Assembly: GCF_900099805.1 (NCBI RefSeq)
Contig: NZ_FNDR01000004.1
Location: 248,001-312,000 of the forward strand
Direction of reading: 5' to 3'
Origin: Variovorax sp. OV700
GTDB lineage: Bacteria > Pseudomonadota > Gammaproteobacteria > Burkholderiales > Burkholderiaceae_C
DNA length: 64,000 bases
Part shown: one piece after another, positions 58,652 through 64,000 of the stretch
How positions within the stretch are numbered: the stretch's first letter is position 1
Layout of the letters: each line of letters opens with the position of its first letter
Program-made: the position numbers and the translations under genes
The notes under the pieces: generated by a model
Told to the model about the DNA's origin: nothing
Database searches by the model: none
What the model saw: only the letters and a program-made list of their open reading frames with translations

Positions 58652-60181
58652 TCAGTCCACAGGCCGCTCGACGGCAAACTCATCCGGCTTCTTCGGCTTG
58701 ATGAAAGCCAGCGCCTTGGAGATCAGCGGCCAGAACAGCAGCACGAGCGCCAGGGTGGTGATACCGCCGACCAGCGGGTTCGAGAACATGATCATCACGT
58801 CGCCTTGGGAGACCAGCATGGCCTGGCGGAACGAGTCTTCCGCCTTGTCGCCGAGCACCAGCGCCAGCACCAGCGGCGCCAGCGGAAAGTCGAGCTTCTT
58901 GAACAGATACCCCACCACACCGAAACCGAGCATGAACCAGATGTCGAGCATCGCGTTGTGCACGGTGTAGGCACCGATGGCGCAGATCACGATGATCACC
59001 GGCGCAATGATCGAGAACGGAATGCGCAGGATCGAGGCGAACAGCGGCACCGTGCTCAGCACCACGATGAGGCCGACGATGTTGCCCAGGTACATGCTGG
59101 CAATCAGGCCCCAGACAAAGTCCTTCTGCTCGACGAACAGCAGCGGTCCGGGCTGCAAGCCCCAGATCAAGAGGCCACCCAGCAGCACCGCGGCAGTGGG
59201 CGAACCCGGGATGCCGAGCGCCAGCATTGGCAGCAGCGCGCTGGTGCCGGCCGCGTGCGCCGCGGTCTCGGGCGCCACGACGCCTTCCATCTGGCCGGTG
59301 CCGAATTTGGAACCGCGCTTCGACATCTTCTTGGCCAGGCCGTAGGCCATGAACGAAGCCGGCGTGGCGCCGCCCGGCGTGATGCCCATCCAGATGCCGA
59401 TGAGCGAGCTGCGGAGCGACGTCACCCAGTATTGCGGCAGTTGCTTCCACGTTTGCAGCACCACCTTGGGATCGATCTTCGCGGTCTTGCCCGAGAACTT
59501 GAGGCCCTCTTCCATCGACAGCAGGATTTCGCCGATGCCGAACAGGCCGATGACCGCGATCAGGAAATCGAAGCCGCGCATCAGCTCCGACTGGCCGAAC
59601 GTGAGCCGCAGCTGGCCCGTGACTGTGTCCATGCCCACGCTGGCCAGCGCAAAGCCTAGCGCCATGGACGCCAGGATCTTGAACGGCGACCCCTTGCCCA
59701 TGCCCACGAAGCTGCAGAAGGTGAGCAGGTACACCGCAAAGAACTCGGGCGAGCCGAACTTGAGCGCGAACTTGGCCACCAGCGGCGCGAGGAAGGTGAT
59801 CATGATCACCGCCAGCAGCGCACCGACGAAGGACGATGTGAAGGCCGTGGTCAGCGCGGCGCCGGCGTTGCCCTGCTGCGCCATCGGGTAGCCGTCGAAG
59901 GTGGTGGCCACCGACCATGGCTCGCCGGGAATGTTGAACAGGATGGAGGTGATGGCTCCACCGAACAACGCGCCCCAGTAGATGCACGACAGCATGATGA
60001 TCGCCGAGGTGGGCGACATCGTGAACGTGAGCGGCAGCAGAATCGCCACCCCGTTGGCGCCACCCAGTCCGGGGAGCACGCCGATCAGCACCCCCAGGAT
60101 GATGCCGACGAACATCAGGCCGATGTTCATGGGTGTGAGGATCACCGAGAAGCCCTGCATCAGGGCACTGATTTCATCCAT
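58652..60181 (-). CDS. tctA: Tripartite tricarboxylate transporter large subunit TctA
   Basis: 509 residues with 10-12 membrane helices. Family motifs: GVLIGVLPGLGGANGVAILLPLTF, GSPTAAVLLGGLLIWGLQPGP and GITPGGATPASFMAYGLAKK (each quoted in part). It forms the permease with TctB and receives substrate from the periplasmic TctC/Bug protein. It lies downstream of tctC and tctB. Confidence 0.95.
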   Translation of the reverse strand: MDEISALMQGFSVILTPMNIGLMFVGIILGVLIGVLPGLGGANGVAILLPLTFTMSPTSAIIMLSCIYWGALFGGAITSILFNIPGEPWSVATTFDGYPMAQQGNAGAALTTAFTSSFVGALLAVIMITFLAPLVAKFALKFGSPEFFAVYLLTFCSFVGMGKGSPFKILASMALGFALASVGMDTVTGQLRLTFGQSELMRGFDFLIAVIGLFGIGEILLSMEEGLKFSGKTAKIDPKVVLQTWKQLPQYWVTSLRSSLIGIWMGITPGGATPASFMAYGLAKKMSKRGSKFGTGQMEGVVAPETAAHAAGTSALLPMLALGIPGSPTAAVLLGGLLIWGLQPGPLLFVEQKDFVWGLIASMYLGNIVGLIVVLSTVPLFASILRIPFSIIAPVIIVICAIGAYTVHNAMLDIWFMLGFGVVGYLFKKLDFPLAPLVLALVLGDKAEDSFRQAMLVSQGDVMIMFSNPLVGGITTLALVLLFWPLISKALAFIKPKKPDEFAVERPVD

Positions 60182-60202
60182 TTCGCATTTGCTCCGTGAG
60201 AT

Positions 60203-60724
60203 TCAGTAGCCGAGAAAACGGAGGGGATCGAGTGCGCCCTTGAACAGCGGCACCTTGAACCACACCTCGAACATGAAGAAGAACACCGTGCTGACCGCCA
60301 GCGCCGCAATGACGCTCTTCACCCACGAGTATTTGCCCAGGAACACCATGAACAGCGCGATGTAGATCGCCGAGGCCACGTACAGACCGAGCGCCGAAAT
60401 GGCCAGCACATAGACCGTGGCCGGCACCAGCACAGAGAGCACGCGCTTGAGCTGCACCGTGTCGACGAAGACCTCGGTCTTCTTGTTCTTGCCGAGCAGC
60501 GCCTGATACAGGATGCCGGCCCCCGAGATGGTGATGATCACCCCGATGTAGAACGGGAAGTACCCCGCGCCGGGGCCGTCGCTGGTCCAGCCCGAGCCCA
60601 GCCTCTGGCTCTCGTAGATCACCACCAGGCCAATCACCACCAGGACCAGCGCAACCACCGCCTCGACCAGGTTGGTCGCTACGCCCCTGCGCGGCGCGCC
60701 ATCGGAAATCTCGTCGTGTTCCAT
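60203..60724 (-). CDS. tctB: Tripartite tricarboxylate transporter small subunit TctB
   Basis: 173 residues with four membrane segments, for example VEAVVALVLVVIGLVVIYES and the C-terminal VIAALAVSTVFFFMFEVWFKVPL (quoted in part), the typical TctB layout ending PLFKGALDPLRFLGY. 21 bases before tctA. Confidence 0.9.
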   Translation of the reverse strand: MEHDEISDGAPRRGVATNLVEAVVALVLVVIGLVVIYESQRLGSGWTSDGPGAGYFPFYIGVIITISGAGILYQALLGKNKKTEVFVDTVQLKRVLSVLVPATVYVLAISALGLYVASAIYIALFMVFLGKYSWVKSVIAALAVSTVFFFMFEVWFKVPLFKGALDPLRFLGY

Positions 60725-60847
60725 GGAGTTCCCATCGTTCGTATGTATGTGCCGGGAAAAAACGAGGGTGCAGCGCCCCCCCGCCGCCCGGCCGGCGGCA
60801 GTCTCTTCAGGCAGGAAACGCTGCAGGGCGCTCGATTGCCGCTACTG

Positions 60848-61873
60848 CTACTTGTTGCTGGCCAGGAAGCCGGCTTCGCTCATCAACGTGCGGTGCGTGG
60901 CTTCCGCTTCGGTGAGCCACTTGGTGAACGCGTCGCCCGTCATGAAGGTCGGGTTGAAGGCACCCTTCTCCATGTATTCCTTCCAGTCCGGCGTGGCGGC
61001 GATCTTGGTCAGCAGATCGACATAGAACGCGCGCTGTTCGGGCGTCACGCCGGGCGGCATGAAGATGCCGCGCAGCATGGTGTACTTGGTCGGAACGCCG
61101 GCTTCCTTGCAGGTGGGAATGTCGTTCCACGACTGCGTGTCGGTCACCTTGGCCTTGAACGGCATGCGCTCGTCGTCGAACACGCACAGCGCGCGCAGCT
61201 TGCCTGCGCGCCACTGGGCGACGGCTTCGATCGGGTTGTTGACCGTGGACTGCACGTGGCCGCCCACCAGCTGCACCGCCACTTCGCCACCGCCCTTGAA
61301 CGGCACGTAGATGAACTTGGTGCCCGTGGCCTTCTCGAGCGCCACCGTGATGATCTGGTCTTCCTGCTTGGAGCCGGTGCCCGCCATCTTGAACTTGCTC
61401 GGGCCCGCCGCCTTGGCCGCCGCGATGTACTCCGCGGCGTTCTTGTATGGCTGCTCGGCATTGGTCCACAGCACGAACTGGTCGAGCGCCATCATCGCGA
61501 CCGGCGTCATGTCCTTCCAGTTGAATGGCACACCAGTGGCCATGGGCGTGGTGAACAGGTTGGACAGCGAGATGACGATCTTGTGCGGATCGCCCTTGGC
61601 CTCCTTGATCGCCAGGAAGCCCTCGGCGCCCGCGCCGCCCGACTTGTTGACGACGATCAACGGCTCCTTCATGAGCTTGTACTTGATGACGATGCCCTGC
61701 AGCAGCCGGCCCATCTGATCGGCGCCTCCGCCGGTGCCCGCGGGGATCACGAACTCCACCGGCTTGGTGGGCTCCCATGCGAAGGCTGGCGTGGCCACCG
61801 CGAGTGCCAGCATGGCCGCGGTGAAGACTTTGGCCCGACAAGCGCGAGTGCGCGAAAAGAAGTTCTTCATCAT
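60848..61873 (-). CDS. tctC: Tripartite tricarboxylate transporter binding protein (TctC/Bug)
   Basis: 341 residues from ATG 61873 (or 61870). A signal peptide ends PAFAWEPTKPVEFVIPAGTG; the Bug fold carries VNKSGGAGAEGFLAIKEAKG and GTGSKQEDQI. The binding site is not diagnostic, but Bug proteins bind carboxylates. The FNR-like site at 61967-61980 suggests co-regulation with oxalate genes. The open frame extends upstream without support. Confidence 0.93.
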   Translation of the reverse strand: MMKNFFSRTRACRAKVFTAAMLALAVATPAFAWEPTKPVEFVIPAGTGGGADQMGRLLQGIVIKYKLMKEPLIVVNKSGGAGAEGFLAIKEAKGDPHKIVISLSNLFTTPMATGVPFNWKDMTPVAMMALDQFVLWTNAEQPYKNAAEYIAAAKAAGPSKFKMAGTGSKQEDQIITVALEKATGTKFIYVPFKGGGEVAVQLVGGHVQSTVNNPIEAVAQWRAGKLRALCVFDDERMPFKAKVTDTQSWNDIPTCKEAGVPTKYTMLRGIFMPPGVTPEQRAFYVDLLTKIAATPDWKEYMEKGAFNPTFMTGDAFTKWLTEAEATHRTLMSEAGFLASNK

Positions 61874-61966
61874 GTTGTCTCCTGTGTAAGGTGCGCTCTT
61901 TTTTTGGTGAATCTGAGCCGAGATGCGAACAGGGCAGATGGTGCGCGCTGGTAGAACTTCGCTTGC

Positions 61967-61980
61967 TTGACCATGGTCAA
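61967..61980. promoter_or_regulatory. FNR-like operator upstream of tctC
   Basis: TTGAC-CATG-GTCAA, a perfect palindrome centred about 100 bases before the tctC start. Same form as at oxlT and oxc. Confidence 0.75.
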
Positions 61981-62130
61981 CTTTTGCGAGATTTTGTCTT
62001 GGGGTTAGCCCGCGCCGCGTGATACGCGAGCAAGTGTGCCAAGGCATCCGATGCGGCCTCCACACCTGAGCGGCGCCACGCGAAGCGGCACGCATTGCGC
62101 AACCTTTTTTCGCCATGCCGAGGGGAATTC

Positions 62131-62146
62131 GGGTAAACCCTAAAAT
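62131..62146 (+). promoter_or_regulatory. GGGTAAACCC element abutting a -10 box
   Basis: GGGTAAACCC (62131-62140) is followed directly by TAAAAT, a -10-like box, about 43 bases before the 78-residue gene. The arrangement repeats that at 44768-44783. No clear -35 box is seen here, which may mean activator dependence. Confidence 0.6.
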
Positions 62147-62188
62147 GAAGGGCAATTCAACCCATCCACCAAACCCAGGAGTTCCTTT

Positions 62189-62425
62189 ATGCCTACCCTT
62201 GACCGAACGTCCGGCGCGAGCGCATTCAGTGGCTTGGCTGGCGCGCTCAAGGCATTTGCTGAAGAGGCCAGCGTGCTCGTTCAGGCCTTGCTGAGCCCCG
62301 GCAAGGTCATCGAAGAAGTCGAGCAGATGCGCGCCCTGCAAGTGCGCGCCAACCGCATCGAGGCATCAGACCCGCTGCGCGCCGACGTGCTGCGCTGGCA
62401 CGCCTCGCGCATCGGCCTGCGCTAA
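62189..62425 (+). CDS. 78-residue protein, paralogue of the one at 42854
   Basis: 78 residues with AGGAG 7 bases before the ATG. It shares length, the start MPTL and most of the C-terminal half with the protein at 42854-43090 (EVEQMRALQV, IEASDPLRADVLRWHASRIGLR near the end). Helical and soluble in appearance. No function recognised. Preceded by the GGGTAAACCC promoter. Confidence 0.78.
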   Translation: MPTLDRTSGASAFSGLAGALKAFAEEASVLVQALLSPGKVIEEVEQMRALQVRANRIEASDPLRADVLRWHASRIGLR

Positions 62426-62504
62426 GCAGCAGCAGGCCACGCGGCGACTCAGGTAGCCGACGCGCCGGAGCCGCCCCGAACTGGTAAAGTCCGGGCCGCC
62501 CTCC

Positions 62505-62579
62505 GTCTTCGTAGTTCAATGGATAGAACGGGGTCCTCCTAAGACTCAGATACAGGTTCGATTCCTGTCGAAGGCACCA
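62505..62579 (+). tRNA. tRNA-Arg, anticodon CCU
   Basis: 75 bases including the encoded CCA (62577-62579). The acceptor GTCTTCG pairs with CGAAGGC (one G-T). The anticodon stem is GGGTC/GACTC with loop CTCCTAA, giving anticodon CCU (reads AGG). The T arm is ACAGG-TTCGATT-CCTGT. All arms fold. Confidence 0.96.
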
Positions 62580-62613
62580 AGGACCCGGTTCACGGCGTCT
62601 CACCCCACATCAG

Positions 62614-62646
62614 AAACCCGCACGCTTCGAGGCGTAGCGGGTTTTT
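62614..62646 (+). terminator. Intrinsic terminator after tRNA-Arg
   Basis: AAACCCGC and GCGGGTTTTT, with an inner ACGC/GCGT pairing, form a long stem followed by a T-run, 34 bases after the tRNA. Confidence 0.88.
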
Positions 62647-62743
62647 CTTTGCCCCACGTCATGTCATAACGCAGCGATGTCATCGCAGAGAAATACGGGT
62701 ATTTTTGTTGGTATCTCGAAAGGCCCAAAAACCAGATAACAGG

Positions 62744-63022
62744 CTACTTTGGTTGAAGTCCGGCTAGCACGGCGCCCAGTTGCTCGTCGTTCAAGGCCGG
62801 ATGTACTTCCATGTCCATCAGATCGGACCACTCGAGAACCCAGCGTGCCATCGCAGAAGCGTCGTCTGCCTCGCTGATGCTGATGCCCGTGCCGTTAGCC
62901 ACGTCGTGCCAGCGCCCGAGCAGCTTAATACCGTCTGGAGGCTGTCCACCTGTTTTCGCGAAGCGCTCGATGACAGCGTTGCGATTGCCAGAAGCAATGC
63001 GCCAATGGCCAATGAAAAGCAT
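62744..63022 (-). CDS. DUF3303 family protein
   Basis: 92 residues from ATG 63022, with AAGGGG about 10 bases upstream. The start MLFIGHWRI, then GIKLLGRWHDVANGTGISI and WSDLMDMEVHPALND fit DUF3303, small single-domain proteins of unknown function with a ferredoxin-like fold. Stands alone near the tRNA. The upstream extension of the frame is unsupported. Confidence 0.82.
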   Translation of the reverse strand: MLFIGHWRIASGNRNAVIERFAKTGGQPPDGIKLLGRWHDVANGTGISISEADDASAMARWVLEWSDLMDMEVHPALNDEQLGAVLAGLQPK

Positions 63023-63618
63023 GATGTTCTTCCCCTTCTGGCACTTTGAAAGTGCGATGCGTGCGAGTGCCGCGCGAGCAACGCCGGGTTTTTGGATGAT
63101 GCCCTGAGTCATTGAAAGTCGATCACGCCCACATCTATCGCAGACGTCACGGCTCGCTTTTGGTCGTAGTGGCGTGCGAGCTTAGATTCGAAAGGGCTCG
63201 CTCAGAAGGATATTTGTTAACCTTTGTTTTCATACTTCAATCGATGGCGCAGCGTGGTTCAACGGCCGAAGGCGTCATGGATAGGCACCCCGCCAAAGCC
63301 GCGTTCATGGCGTAACTCGACGACATGCAACGGCGCGCCATGCCGCGGCCGATAGAGCGTTCGCTCCGGTCGCTCAAAGCTAACGAACGACTGATCGGAC
63401 CACTCGTCCCGAGCCAGCGCGCAACACCGCCGGTGGCGGCCCTTCCAGACTGCTGGATTCCCACTGGCAGGTACTTCTTTACGTGTTGCGAGAGCACGGG
63501 TGCTGCACCTGCACCCAAGCACCTGTCAAAAAGCCAGGCTGCGACATGACAAATGCCCCTCGCGCCCGCACCTTTTCCGCCTTAGCCTATCAATGCACTC
63601 AATCGAAAGGCGGCCCCC
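63023..63618. other. Stretch with no supported gene
   Basis: Open frames of 60-98 codons occur on both strands (for example 63237-63518 minus), but they overlap one another, lack recognisable ribosome sites or motifs, and do not look like proteins of known type. No RNA gene or clear repeat was seen. Confidence 0.5.
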
Positions 63619-63711
63619 ATGGACGTACTCGAATGGATCATTCTCAACGCGGTGCTTCTGGTCATCGCCGCAGCCATCTACGACTTCTGGCGAGGCTGCA
63701 AGGGCCTGTGA
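63619..63711 (+). CDS. 30-residue candidate membrane protein
   Basis: MDVLEWIILNAVLLVIAAAI then YDFWRGCKGL: one membrane helix with a charged end. AAAGG lies 8 bases before the ATG. A partial gene starts 14 bases after the stop. Plausible but short; no family known. Confidence 0.45.
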   Translation: MDVLEWIILNAVLLVIAAAIYDFWRGCKGL

Positions 63712-63724
63712 AGGCGAAGCCGCG

Positions 63725-64000
63725 ATGACAATCTCAAGGCACTTGGGCAGCGTGGTGCATCGACTGTTCGTCGTGTTCCAGTGGGCGACAGCCGCGCTGG
63801 TTGTTGCTGTTGGATGGGCTGCGCATCCGCAGCCGATCGAACAGCTGATTCCGTGGGAAAAGAAGGAAAGTTCTTATGCCAGCCCGCATTCGATGCCGCT
63901 GGACCGCGAACCCTTCGCCGCGAAAGCCTTGCCTGCGCCGAAGCGCGAAAAGCCTGTCAGCTTTCCGGCGCAGCCAGCGTCTTCGAGTCCTGCGACGCCT
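63725..64000 (+). CDS. Hypothetical protein, 3' end outside window
   Basis: Open from ATG 63725 to the window end (92 codons, no stop). It has an N-terminal membrane or signal segment (FVVFQWATAALVVAVGWAA) then a Pro/Ala/Lys-rich region. No family recognised. Probably in one unit with the 30-residue ORF before it. Confidence 0.5.
   Translation, partial: MTISRHLGSVVHRLFVVFQWATAALVVAVGWAAHPQPIEQLIPWEKKESSYASPHSMPLDREPFAAKALPAPKREKPVSFPAQPASSSPATP

Larger units (their letters stand above)
61874..62188. promoter_or_regulatory. Control region between tctC and the divergent small gene
   Basis: A 315-base gap with no gene supported. It holds the FNR-like operator (61967-61980) on the tctC side and GGGTAAACCC with TAAAAT (62131-62146) on the small-gene side. 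The middle is featureless. Confidence 0.6.

Noticed and set aside
63237-63518. 93-codon minus-strand frame in the gap near the window end
   Set aside because: No ribosome site, no motif, and overlapping frames of similar length on the other strand.

Overview
The window looks like chromosomal DNA of a Variovorax-like member of the Comamonadaceae (Betaproteobacteria). This rests on the high GC content and on gene content: a tad pilus locus, Bug/TctC-type transport, protocatechuate 3,4-cleavage genes, an oxalate locus with LysR regulators, and many ATGA stop/start overlaps. It is an inference from content; no marker gene such as 16S rRNA is present.

Layout. (1) 1-2218: the end of a TPR protein and an L,D-transpeptidase, both ending in a similar NTF2-like domain. 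(2) 2284-16340: a complete, tightly packed tad/Flp pilus operon (pilin, prepilin peptidase, CpaB, secretin, TadZ, TadA ATPase, TadB, TadC, TadD, DUF3613, two TadE-like pseudopilins, TadG) ending in a VpsR-like sigma-54 activator. (3) 16353-28269, minus strand: a type I secretion operon that starts with a 1007-residue repeat adhesin with a retention-like N-terminus. It is followed by an OmpA-type lipoprotein, an unusual 1023-residue toroid/MurF-like fusion, a small membrane protein, and the ABC/HlyD/TolC exporter. Repeated GTAAC/GTTAC words lie in the control regions of both (2) and (3), and a good sigma-54 promoter precedes the adhesin, which suggests shared control of pilus and adhesin.

(4) 28512-34154: a DUF1841 gene, pcaQ divergent from pcaHG, a dihaem cytochrome c, a MoxR ATPase, a small membrane protein and a GNAT enzyme. 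(5) 34180-41864: the VWA (CoxE-like) partner of MoxR, then tamA and tamB, then a small membrane protein. (6) 41883-57784: an oxalate locus. It holds an OxlT-type antiporter, oxalyl-CoA decarboxylase, two formyl-CoA transferase paralogues with a PAS protein between them, sucCD, a fumarylacetoacetase-family enzyme, a PanE-family reductase (a candidate oxalyl-CoA reductase), pyruvate kinase, LysR regulators and a divergent FNR-like regulator. (7) 57798-61873: a tripartite tricarboxylate transporter (tctC-tctB-tctA) followed by a cytidylate-kinase-like/BON fusion. (8) 62189-64000: a small-protein gene, tRNA-Arg(CCU), a DUF3303 gene and short or partial ORFs.

The most useful new observations are two candidate regulons. 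First, the palindrome TTGAC-N4-GTCAA lies upstream of the OxlT gene, between oxc and the FNR-like regulator, and upstream of tctC. The regulator carries the FNR-type ExxSR recognition residues, so oxalate breakdown and two uptake systems appear to be under one regulator. Second, GTAAC clusters, sigma-54 promoters and the VpsR-like activator may link the tad pilus to the adhesin secretion operon, which also encodes a MurF-like protein whose P-loop lysine is missing.
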